Of a DNA stretch of 15,620 nt, positions 1-6,456 are shown in pieces. Origin of the DNA: CAYLYU01 sp964501925 (GTDB lineage: Bacteria; Pseudomonadota; Zetaproteobacteria; Mariprofundales; Mariprofundaceae); the NCBI GenBank assembly GCA_964501925.1, contig CAZCTM010000040.1, forward strand, positions 1 through 15,620, in the 5' to 3' direction. The notes under the pieces were generated by a model. The model did not search any database, was not told the origin of the DNA, and was given only the letters and a program-made list of their open reading frames with translations. Numbering within the stretch: position 1 is the stretch's first letter; every line of letters begins with the position of its first letter. The translations under genes and the position numbers were made by a program.

Positions 1-755
1 TGCGCAGGATTCTTTCCAAGAATGCCCTCAAGCAACTTGGCACTTTCCCCCTTCCCGCTTATTGTGACCTCACCTTCCAGAATCCACCGGGTCATGTCCG
101 CGACGTTCGGTTTCAGCCTGCCCTTGGCATCGAGCAGGATTGTTTCACCGCCATTTGCCACCCAATTCCATTGCCGGTTGTCCGATACCAGCGTCAGCAG
201 ATAATCACCCAGTCGCCGCTTTCCACTCCTGGACATCAACTCCACCTGATTCACAGCAAGTTTGAGGTCAGCCTTCCAGGGCTGCATGGTTTTTCTGTTC
301 AGTCCAACTTCACCCTGCAACTGGATGGTGCCCAACAAGGGCAGTGAGGCTATCTGGGGGATGTATGGCTTCAGAATTTTAATGTCAGCATTCAGATCCA
401 GATCCGAGAAGATCAGATTCCCTCCGGATAAGGCCACAACCATGCTGAACGTTTGTTTCCTGCCCGTCCCTTTCAGGGCAATGGCCGGTCTCCCCAGCAA
501 GAGATGCCACCAGACAGGTGTAACATCAAGGGAGTCAAGCTGGATTTCCGGCCCTTTTCGGAGTTTGATTTTTACGGCTGAAAGGCGCAATCCCGGCAGC
601 CAGTGTTTGCTGATCGATCCAACGTGGATGACCTTGTTTATTTTCAGTCTGTTTAGGGTGGAATACACGAGAGGTTCCGGTTGCCAGCGAAGCCACAGGA
701 AACAAGGCAGCGAAAGCACAAAGATCAGCAGATATACATACCAGGACCGTTTCAT
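1..755 (-). CDS. gspN: Type II secretion system protein GspN (3' end cut by window edge)
   Basis: An open frame runs from an ATG at 755 to the left edge without a stop (about 251 codons), so the C-terminus is missing. It begins MKRSWYVYLLIFVLSLP, a short basic start followed by one hydrophobic segment (about residues 5-22), which fits an inner-membrane signal anchor with a periplasmic body. The body is rich in alternating hydrophobic strands, with phrases such as LDSLDVTPVWWHLLLGRPA and later LLGTIQLQGEV, resembling the beta-rich AsmA-like fold of GspN proteins. GspN is an accessory T2SS component of uncertain role, found in only some systems. The start overlaps the gspM stop by 1 nt (TGATG), so translation is probably coupled. 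Position after gspM at the operon end is the usual place for gspN. The assignment rests on position and general pattern more than on a catalytic motif. Confidence 0.82.
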   Translation of the reverse strand, partial: MKRSWYVYLLIFVLSLPCFLWLRWQPEPLVYSTLNRLKINKVIHVGSISKHWLPGLRLSAVKIKLRKGPEIQLDSLDVTPVWWHLLLGRPAIALKGTGRKQTFSMVVALSGGNLIFSDLDLNADIKILKPYIPQIASLPLLGTIQLQGEVGLNRKTMQPWKADLKLAVNQVELMSRSGKRRLGDYLLTLVSDNRQWNWVANGGETILLDAKGRLKPNVADMTRWILEGEVTISGKGESAKLLEGILGKNPA

Positions 756-1309
756 CACTTTTCCCGGGTGGCCAGCAGATCGACATCGATCATCCCCGGC
801 TTGGCCGTTGCAAGCATTTTTGCCCGTTCCAGGCCAACGCCGGCTTGCGCCAGTTTATAAAGAAAATAGATCAACGACTGATAAGGAACGGCCTGTAACC
901 GGATCTGAAGGCGCTTCTTCCCTTCCTGCTCTGGCTGAGGTTTAAGTCGAACAATAAATGAACGAACGTGGGATGTCTGGGCAGATTGTTCAATCGTGGT
1001 CAACAGATCCTGAGTGTTTTTCCTGCGCCCCCCCCTTTTCAGCTTGTTGGCCAGAACCTGAACTTCCAGATATTGCTGTTCAAGGCCCGGGATCACCTCG
1101 CGGTTTTCCTGAATGTTGTCTTTCATGGGCAACCACAGGCCAAAGACAAACAGAAGCACGGGCAACACTACCGCAGCGATTAGAAGGAGGTAACGTTCCC
1201 TTTCCGGCAGCTTCTGGTACCAGGGAATCAGCTTGGATTCAATCTCTCCCCGCAGAGTTGCCAATCGCTCCGAGAACCATGGGATCCGGGTCAGAGCCAT
1301 CTTCTTCAT
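755..1309 (-). CDS. gspM: Type II secretion system protein GspM
   Basis: A bitopic inner-membrane platform protein of 184 residues. In T2SS, GspM binds GspL and stabilises the GspE-F-L-M platform. The sequence shows a short cytoplasmic N-terminus rich in basic residues and tryptophan, one transmembrane segment at about residues 39-59, and then a periplasmic part. That part starts with a coiled-coil-like stretch (REVIPGLEQQYLEVQVLANKL) and ends in a small ferredoxin-like domain (QIRLQAVPYQSLIYFLYKL). Size and layout are typical of the family. A GTG at 1315 could also start the frame. I prefer ATG 1309, which overlaps the gspL stop as ATGA and has GAGG five bases upstream. The frame contains a run of eight G (plus-strand C at 1028-1035) that encodes the Arg-Gly-Gly part of KRGGRRK. 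Confidence 0.92.
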   Translation of the reverse strand: MKKMALTRIPWFSERLATLRGEIESKLIPWYQKLPERERYLLLIAAVVLPVLLFVFGLWLPMKDNIQENREVIPGLEQQYLEVQVLANKLKRGGRRKNTQDLLTTIEQSAQTSHVRSFIVRLKPQPEQEGKKRLQIRLQAVPYQSLIYFLYKLAQAGVGLERAKMLATAKPGMIDVDLLATREK

Positions 1310-2598
1310 GACCACCTCAGGCGAAAACGGACCTGTTTCTTCTCTTTTTCAAGCTCAGTGTCATCCACCTTGACTTCCGCATCCACAAGTTGGGCAAGCG
1401 CATCCCTCGCCCGGTTAACCATTGCGAAATCCGTAATTGTCCCGCTCAGTACCATCCCGCCATCGATCAGGCTTACTTCCCTGAGTTGCATGTCTGGAAA
1501 TTGTTTTTTGAGCTTGGCGACAGCCTCCAGTTGCCGGAGATAATGCCACGTGCCAGCATCATTGCCCGCAGCTCCCACCACATTCCTGAGTTGGGCCACG
1601 GGGTCGATGATGACCTTTTCATCGGGGAGTGCCTGTCGGAAGACCGTTTTGATGTTTTGCTGAAGGGTTTCCACGCGCGCGTTCAGAACTGACAATGAAT
1701 AGAGATCGATGGAAAAGGAGAAGGCAACAAGGATGAGCGCCATGACCGCGGCTCGCCGCCAGGGTGAAAACTGTCGCATCCAGCTGGCCTTGGCGGACCA
1801 GGTTGTGTGCCTGAAATTGGGGCTGCCTGATGATAAATCTACCAATCCGGTTGCAGCCCTGATGTTTGCTTCAGCACGTGAAGGAAGGCGATTGACCAAA
1901 TCGCCTGACCAATTGATCTTTGATTGAAGCAGGGTCAACAGTGATTCATCCAGCAGACCAATGACCGGAAGATCATTGGAATAACCCATGGCGGACAGGC
2001 TGAGGAGGATATCGTCGGCAATATCTTCCATGGGCCTGCTGCAGGTAAAGTTTAACCGTCTGAGACCCTTCCAGATCCCATCTCTGAAGAGGCCAAGAAA
2101 CAGGCCCTGTTCATCAGCATCAAGTACGGCCAGAGGGCTTTCCTCCTCAGCGGGCAGAATCGATGTCAAACGCACCCATCCATCGGGCCAGACAACCGTG
2201 CAGTTGGCCAATTGCTGATGCTGTGAAATGGACTCCTTGGCAGTGAGGGGAAGAGCGAACATCAACCCTTCGATTCTGTCTCCGATCTTTTTCGCTTGCC
2301 ACGCAATCCACCAGTCTTCAGCCGGCTCCCCGCACTGGTCCTCAAGCTCCTGTCCAAGGATGTTGGTATCGAGCAGGCGAAGGTTTGGAAGTGGGAGAGC
2401 AAAAGAGCGGACAATCAGGTCTTCGAGAGGCCAGAGCAATGCCTGAACTTCCCTGTAGGTGTCGGGGAGTTCCGGAAGGGCAGTCTCCTCTTGCTCATGT
2501 TCCTGAGCAGAAAACGTGTCCAAGGAGAAGGTCGAAGCGCCATCCAACAGACCGACGCTAAGCGTTCCCGAATCCCAGCTGGCAACTACTGCTTCCAC
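1306..2598 (-). CDS. gspL: Type II secretion system protein GspL
   Basis: A platform protein of 430 residues that links the cytoplasmic ATPase GspE to the membrane. The large N-terminal cytoplasmic part (about 1-265) fits the actin-like GspL domain that binds the N-terminal domain of GspE. One transmembrane segment follows at about 282-300 (RRAAVMALILVAFSFSIDLY). The periplasmic part has a coiled-coil-like stretch (LNARVETLQQNIKTVFRQAL) and a C-terminal ferredoxin-like fold (about 345-430), the part that pairs with GspM. The start is a GTG at 2598, inside the gspK end, giving a 13-nt overlap with an upstream GAGG at normal spacing. No ATG near the start fits. Length, single TM and place between gspK and gspM agree with GspL. 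Sequence conservation in this family is low, so context carries much of the call. Confidence 0.93.
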   Translation of the reverse strand: MEAVVASWDSGTLSVGLLDGASTFSLDTFSAQEHEQEETALPELPDTYREVQALLWPLEDLIVRSFALPLPNLRLLDTNILGQELEDQCGEPAEDWWIAWQAKKIGDRIEGLMFALPLTAKESISQHQQLANCTVVWPDGWVRLTSILPAEEESPLAVLDADEQGLFLGLFRDGIWKGLRRLNFTCSRPMEDIADDILLSLSAMGYSNDLPVIGLLDESLLTLLQSKINWSGDLVNRLPSRAEANIRAATGLVDLSSGSPNFRHTTWSAKASWMRQFSPWRRAAVMALILVAFSFSIDLYSLSVLNARVETLQQNIKTVFRQALPDEKVIIDPVAQLRNVVGAAGNDAGTWHYLRQLEAVAKLKKQFPDMQLREVSLIDGGMVLSGTITDFAMVNRARDALAQLVDAEVKVDDTELEKEKKQVRFRLRWS

Positions 2599-3524
2599 CC
2601 AAGCCTCTGTCTGTAAACGGTGTTCAACGTCTTTGTGTCTCTGACAAGGAGCATCTCCTCACCCCAGCGGACCCGACCAAACCTTGCCCGGGAACGGACA
2701 ACAAAGGCATCACTTTTCACATCAATCCCTGCTGCATTCAGCTCACCTGCCAGAGCAGCAAACTGGGGTTGGGTGTTCAGCTCACCAACCGATGCGAAAG
2801 GCTTTGACTCCCTCAACATAAGAATGGCATCAGCAAGAGCCGGGGTCATTTTCTGTGAAAGGGACAGGAGCACTTCTCTGGGCGCTGTATTGATATTAAT
2901 CGGTGTCTTCCCCTTGCTTTCGCGAACAATTACCACACTTCGCAACTCTTCGACCATGTCCGCATCAAATCCCGCCACCAGTATAACTTCCTCAAGCCGA
3001 TCCAGGGGCATATTTTTTGGACCGTATGGCTTGTCTGCGTAAGCAGCGGATTCAGCCCCAGCGGGGCCGGATGGTAAATCATCTTTATCCATCCAGTCCA
3101 CAAGCGCATCGACCAGGGTGGGAGGTATCTCGAGGATGGCAAAGAGCCGCTTGGCCATGGCCACGCGATCCGGTTGCATGACCCCTTGCGGATTTACCAG
3201 ATCGTTCAAGTTCAAGTAGCGATTGGCATCCTCAATCCGGACAACAATCTCGCCCTCATCCACAGGGAATGCAGGTGTTGGCTGGGCCCAGTCTTCACTC
3301 AGATCGTCAGTCTGCGACTTCTTCGCATCTTCCTGCAAGACAAGCCGGGCCAGTTCAAGCCCGGATTCGGCCGCCATCCAGGCACGGCTCGACTCATCCA
3401 TGTTTTCTGCCTGTCTCAGACTTATCCAGTCCTCATAGGCGGCTGTAACAACCCAGACGGACACAAGCGACAGCAACCCCAGGACAAGAACAAGGGCAAC
3501 ACCGCGCTCCTCTTTCCTTACCAT
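2586..3524 (-). CDS. gspK: Minor pseudopilin GspK
   Basis: A minor pseudopilin of 312 residues that sits at the tip of the pseudopilus with GspI and GspJ. The prepilin peptidase site is EERG|VALVLVLGLLSLVSV, with cleavage after Gly8. As usual for GspK, the glutamate normally found at mature position 5 is absent (leucine here), whereas GspG-J in this operon keep FTLLE. The length exceeds that of the other pseudopilins because of the alpha-helical insert. Recognisable GspK elements are LVDWMDKDD (about 141-149), the aromatic PYGPKNMPLDRLEEV and the SAM-like PININTAPREVL (about 208-219). A TTG at 3527 could extend the frame by one codon. ATG 3524 is preferred because it makes a TGATG overlap with the gspJ stop. 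No good Shine-Dalgarno is visible, which suggests coupling to gspJ. Confidence 0.95.
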   Translation of the reverse strand: MVRKEERGVALVLVLGLLSLVSVWVVTAAYEDWISLRQAENMDESSRAWMAAESGLELARLVLQEDAKKSQTDDLSEDWAQPTPAFPVDEGEIVVRIEDANRYLNLNDLVNPQGVMQPDRVAMAKRLFAILEIPPTLVDALVDWMDKDDLPSGPAGAESAAYADKPYGPKNMPLDRLEEVILVAGFDADMVEELRSVVIVRESKGKTPININTAPREVLLSLSQKMTPALADAILMLRESKPFASVGELNTQPQFAALAGELNAAGIDVKSDAFVVRSRARFGRVRWGEEMLLVRDTKTLNTVYRQRLGWKQ

Positions 3525-4135
3525 CAACCAAATCCGGCCGGCGGCGTTTGAGAAGGCAATTGAACGAAGATGGGAAAGACCAGTTCCCTTTCTCCATCAA
3601 CATCTTTCCAACGCACCACCAATGCAGAAGGCAACGCCTTCCTTTCCCTGGAATCCCATGTATCCAGCAAGTGGCCATCCTTTTCCATGGCCTGAACTTC
3701 AAGGGATTCGATATCCCCCATATTCCAGCGCAATGGCTCCTTGTCAGGCCAACCAGGAAGGGACGGTACGACTTCCCGCACAAGCTGTGGCACTTCCGTG
3801 CTCTCATCCAGGTAGTACCTTACCAGGCTTAATGTTGGTCGATCGGGCTCACGTACCAGCATGATCAATTCGTCATAGGCCAGACCACTTCGCACATCAT
3901 GGACAAGACGTAAGGAAGTAACGCGTTGATCCTGGGAAAGAGCCAAGGCACTGACATCCAGGCGCATTTGTCTGCCCAGGGTAAAGGCTTGCACATAACG
4001 GTCCCGCACCTTTTTCAGCTCCTCGAAGCCTTCCCCGGCCGGCACCGTTGCCGCATAAGTAAATGCAGCAATCATGGCAAAGATGGCAAGTGCGACAAGC
4101 ACCTCAAGCAAAGTAAATCCTGAATCGCTTCTCAT
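3524..4135 (-). CDS. gspJ: Minor pseudopilin GspJ
   Basis: A minor pseudopilin of 203 residues. The type III (prepilin) signal is very short: MRSDSG|FTLLEVLVALAIFAM, with cleavage after Gly6 and Glu at mature position 5. The hydrophobic N-terminal helix continues to about residue 28, and the rest is a beta-rich periplasmic domain. GspJ forms the tip complex with GspI and GspK. Length near 200 and position between gspI and gspK are diagnostic. The start overlaps the gspI stop by 4 nt (ATGA), and the stop overlaps the gspK start by 1 nt. The ending QLPSQTPPAGFG is proline-rich and probably disordered. Confidence 0.95.
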   Translation of the reverse strand: MRSDSGFTLLEVLVALAIFAMIAAFTYAATVPAGEGFEELKKVRDRYVQAFTLGRQMRLDVSALALSQDQRVTSLRLVHDVRSGLAYDELIMLVREPDRPTLSLVRYYLDESTEVPQLVREVVPSLPGWPDKEPLRWNMGDIESLEVQAMEKDGHLLDTWDSRERKALPSALVVRWKDVDGERELVFPIFVQLPSQTPPAGFG

Positions 4136-4485
4136 GGCCTGGCCCGGTAGAGGAACAAATCAACATCAGGCTCACCCTGAACTGAAACGCTCATGTTCTG
4201 TCGGATAAAATCGGGGATTGGTGTTGTTTCGATTTTGCTTTTCCAGGTCAGCAATTGCCCAAGCGCACGAACCTCCCCTCTTTCTTCGGAGATTGGAATA
4301 TCTGGTTTCAGTCGTTCTCGGGCCAGAAGATCCATGGCTGTTTCCAGGGCCAGCGCATGTGAACGCAGGCTATACTGGATATCTGCCGAGTTGCCCAAAC
4401 GGGAGATAAGGACCACCAGTGCCGTTGTAGCAATGGCGAGGGCAACCATGACCTCAAGCAGGGTAAAACCCGAGTTTTTTCTCAT
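4132..4485 (-). CDS. gspI: Minor pseudopilin GspI
   Basis: A short minor pseudopilin of 117 residues, the usual GspI size. The leader and helix read MRKNSG|FTLLEVMVALAIATTAL, with a prepilin peptidase site after Gly6 and the conserved glutamate at +5. A small periplasmic alpha/beta domain follows. In known systems GspI nucleates the tip heterotrimer with GspJ and GspK, and the gene order I-J-K here matches. The start overlaps the gspH stop (ATGA) and the stop overlaps the gspJ start (ATGA). There is no independent ribosome-binding site of note, so the protein is probably made by translational coupling. Confidence 0.94.
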   Translation of the reverse strand: MRKNSGFTLLEVMVALAIATTALVVLISRLGNSADIQYSLRSHALALETAMDLLARERLKPDIPISEERGEVRALGQLLTWKSKIETTPIPDFIRQNMSVSVQGEPDVDLFLYRARP

Positions 4486-5048
4486 CTCTTAAGCGCTTCT
4501 CTGGAAATACCTTTCGGGCCAGGGCGAACATGAATGGTTTCACCGCCACCCTCAGTTACCAGGACGATGTCGGTAATGGTCAACATCCCGTCCGGCAAGA
4601 TGACAATGCGGCCAAGCGAAGGCTCTTCGTTTTCTTTGGGGCTCTTTCCGGTGAACCGCAAGGCTTGATCCAACTCTTCCGTTCGCACTTCCCCAATGTG
4701 TACTCCCTGGGCCAGATGGTGCGGGGCAAAAACCTTTCCGTCGTTCTTGGCCCGCCATACTCCTTTTTCATCGGCTTCCTGAAAAGTATAACGATCAGGA
4801 TACCCGCTCCATCGGATCGGGTATCCGGTCAGGGTGGCTTCCTGTTCGGCAAGTTGCAGACTTTTCTGTAACCGGCGGCTCTCGTTTTCAAGCTGTTCCA
4901 AAGGGTTGTGAAACATCCTGGGAACCACCAGTGCCGCCGTCACGGCAACAATGAGCAGGACCAGCATGATTTCGAGAAGGGTAAAGCCGCGATGCGTAAC
5001 CGGCCTTATGCAGATGTTCGTATCACTCCCAATTGCCGATATCGGCAT
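4482..5048 (-). CDS. gspH: Minor pseudopilin GspH
   Basis: A minor pseudopilin that links the tip complex to the GspG fibre. The mature part begins FTLLEIMLVLLIVAVTAALVV after the HRG prepilin site and continues with a GspH-type beta-rich domain (ESRRLQKSLQLAEQEATLTG, IRWSGYPDRYTF). The only ATG that fits near the helix is at 5048, giving 188 residues and a leader of 21, longer than in the other pseudopilins here (6-10). It overlaps gspG by 26 nt and has GGAGG about 11 nt upstream. A further in-frame ATG at 5084 would lengthen the leader even more and is less likely. The mature protein is about 167 residues, normal for GspH. The stop overlaps the gspI start by 4 nt. Confidence 0.93.
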   Translation of the reverse strand: MPISAIGSDTNICIRPVTHRGFTLLEIMLVLLIVAVTAALVVPRMFHNPLEQLENESRRLQKSLQLAEQEATLTGYPIRWSGYPDRYTFQEADEKGVWRAKNDGKVFAPHHLAQGVHIGEVRTEELDQALRFTGKSPKENEEPSLGRIVILPDGMLTITDIVLVTEGGGETIHVRPGPKGISREALKR

Positions 5049-5430
5049 CGAAGCCCGTGCCTCCAGGACGTCCGTCGGCACCATAGGACATCAGGTCAAA
5101 ATCCCCATGCACACCCGGAGAGAGATAGATGAATTCATTTCCCCATGCGTCTCTGGGTACACGATCCATATAACGTTTGCCACCCGCACTCGGCTGTACG
5201 AGGGCGATCAGGCCTTCCGAAGTGCTTGGATAATGATGATTCTGCAGCCGATAAAGCTTAAGGGCCTGGGCAAGGTTGCTCATTTGTGCCTTGGTCGCCT
5301 CTACCTTGGCCTCATCTGCCCGCTCGACAAGGCGGGGAGCTACAATGGCCACCAGTGTACCGATGATGATTAGCACAACCATGATTTCCAGTAATGTAAA
5401 ACCAGACTGTTTCCTTTTATTTTTTTTCAT
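5023..5430 (-). CDS. gspG: Major pseudopilin GspG
   Basis: The major pseudopilin of 135 residues, the building block of the T2SS pseudopilus. The N-terminus is MKKNKRKQSG|FTLLEIMVVLIIIG, a basic leader cut after Gly10 with Glu at +5. Typical GspG landmarks follow: VERADEAKVEATKAQMSNLAQAL, HHYPSTSEGL, the RDAWGNEF turn, and the C-terminal calcium-loop pattern YGADGRPGGTGFDADIGNWE. An upstream in-frame ATG at 5478 exists, but the charged leader and the strong AAGGAGA just before 5430 decide the start. The start lies within the end of the YidD-like gene (14-nt overlap across an A8 tract). Its Shine-Dalgarno is the best in the operon body, which fits the need for many copies of this subunit. Confidence 0.97.
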   Translation of the reverse strand: MKKNKRKQSGFTLLEIMVVLIIIGTLVAIVAPRLVERADEAKVEATKAQMSNLAQALKLYRLQNHHYPSTSEGLIALVQPSAGGKRYMDRVPRDAWGNEFIYLSPGVHGDFDLMSYGADGRPGGTGFDADIGNWE

Positions 5431-5791
5431 TTCTTTCTCCTTTTCTAAGCCAGAAATCATTGCGCTCAAGGGGGTCATAGAGTTTTTTTTCCCCGTCTAT
5501 GACAATCCCTGGGCCTAATCTCACGTCATCCGCTTCATGAATCAAACGATCCAGAATAAACCAGCTTCCCAGCAATAATCCATGTTTAGCTACAGCCCTT
5601 CGGGCATAAAGTGAGCAAACCGGATACGATGGGCAGCTCCGACCATCCAGGTTACCGACAAAACTCTGGTAGAAATAGAATGGAAACTGTCCAGGAGCAT
5701 GGGGAGGCATGGAAAGATTCCTCAACCCAAAGAATCCCAACAGGCTTGCGCTGGCAAGAAACGTGGCGAGAGACAATGAACGCATCACCAT
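5417..5791 (-). CDS. YidD-like protein encoded inside the T2SS operon
   Basis: A 124-residue protein with a YidD (haemolytic-domain) core: DGRSCPSYPVCSLYARRAVAKHG followed by LGSWFILDRLI, matching the family pattern C-x2-[FY]-x-P-x-CS-x-Y-x3-[AI]-x3-[HF]G-x3-G-x-W-x3-R[VL]. Cys53 and Cys59 are the two conserved cysteines. YidD is a small inner-membrane-associated protein that aids Sec/YidC membrane protein insertion. This copy differs from standard YidD (about 70-90 residues) in two ways. It has an N-terminal hydrophobic segment (about 6-23) that could be a signal peptide or anchor. It also lacks the usual GG-x-DPVP ending, carrying instead a tail with LYDPLERNDFW. ATG 5791 is chosen because AGGG lies upstream and it overlaps the previous stop by 7 nt. 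ATG 5785 and an upstream ATG at 5833 are alternatives. A direct role in T2SS assembly is inference. Confidence 0.8.
   Translation of the reverse strand: MVMRSLSLATFLASASLLGFFGLRNLSMPPHAPGQFPFYFYQSFVGNLDGRSCPSYPVCSLYARRAVAKHGLLLGSWFILDRLIHEADDVRLGPGIVIDGEKKLYDPLERNDFWLRKGERNEKK
5436..5442 (-). promoter_or_regulatory. Ribosome-binding site of gspG
   Basis: The minus strand reads AAGGAGA five bases before ATG 5430. It decides the gspG start over the upstream ATG at 5478. It is clearly stronger than the sites before most other genes of this operon, and so may raise synthesis of the major pseudopilin relative to its neighbours. Confidence 0.85.
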
Positions 5792-6456
5792 GGTCTGCCC
5801 TGCAAGCCGCTGGCAAGCCACAGATTCTGCCACCAGGCCATATACATTTCACTGTTTTCCCTCTCTGCCAGGGAAACAGCGGAAAAAATGGTGCCGGACC
5901 AGAGCCAGATCGTGATCAAGGAAAAAAATACTGTCACTGGCCCCATCCGACGTCTTGCAGCCCACAGGGTCAGAAAAAGCATCGGCCATACCATAAGGGC
6001 AGCAACACCGGCATCATGCCATCGATCAAGCCAGGCATGTCCAGCACCTGGAATAATGGTTGCCATCAATCCAGTCACCCACGTGTTGATGGTCGAAGGT
6101 GCCGGGCTGTGTTTGAGGTAGTCATCGATCAGGACCTGATGGATCCCTGCTTCTTTCAGTTTCGGAAAGCGTGTTTTCTGCTGACGCATTTCCAGTATGG
6201 CAACAGCAACATTGATGCGAGTACGCCACGGATCGGCCTTTGGCAGTTGATCGGCAGCCTTCTGCAGACGATGAATAGCCGCCTCATCATTTCCCTTGGC
6301 GGCAAGGGATAAGGCACCAATATATATATCGGCTGTTTTGGCACTGGCAGCATGCGGTTGAGCAAACGCAATACCGACACACCAGCAAACCGTAACCATC
6401 AAAAGCATGGCGGGCTTACCTGGGATTGATTCAATCACGTCAGCGAACCAGTTCAT
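5785..6456 (-). CDS. Unrecognised membrane protein between gspF and the YidD-like gene
   Basis: A 223-residue protein that I cannot assign to a named family. A hydrophobic segment at about 15-32 ends in AFAQPHAASA and looks like a signal peptide or anchor. Residues about 40-95 are helical and TPR-like (IYIGALSLAAKGNDEAAIHRLQKAADQLP). A hydrophobic stretch then carries the motif IIPGAGHAWLDRW (about 134-146). Two clear transmembrane helices follow at about 147-167 and 173-193, with a tryptophan-rich tail. The PGAGH-x-W-x-x-x-[RW] motif followed by a TM pair recalls small TM2/DUF5683-like membrane domains (PGLGQ-x-Y-x-G-x), but this is only a resemblance. The start overlaps the gspF end by 17 nt with GGAA upstream, and the end overlaps the YidD-like start, so it is part of the operon. 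A joint role with the YidD-like protein is plausible but unproven. Confidence 0.72.
   Translation of the reverse strand: MNWFADVIESIPGKPAMLLMVTVCWCVGIAFAQPHAASAKTADIYIGALSLAAKGNDEAAIHRLQKAADQLPKADPWRTRINVAVAILEMRQQKTRFPKLKEAGIHQVLIDDYLKHSPAPSTINTWVTGLMATIIPGAGHAWLDRWHDAGVAALMVWPMLFLTLWAARRRMGPVTVFFSLITIWLWSGTIFSAVSLAERENSEMYMAWWQNLWLASGLQGRPW

Noticed and set aside
262..945. A 227-codon plus-strand frame at the left edge
   Set aside because: It is antisense to gspN and gspM. The minus strand gives a continuous GspN-like protein from ATG 755, and the plus translation has no recognisable features.
3525..3527. TTG start for gspK one codon before the ATG
   Set aside because: The ATG at 3524 forms a TGATG coupling junction and gives the same protein less one residue. 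TTG is not needed.
5792..5833. Upstream ATG giving a 14-residue longer YidD-like protein
   Set aside because: It would increase the overlap with the preceding gene to 49 nt and place polar residues before the hydrophobic segment. ATG 5791 has a better ribosome-binding site.
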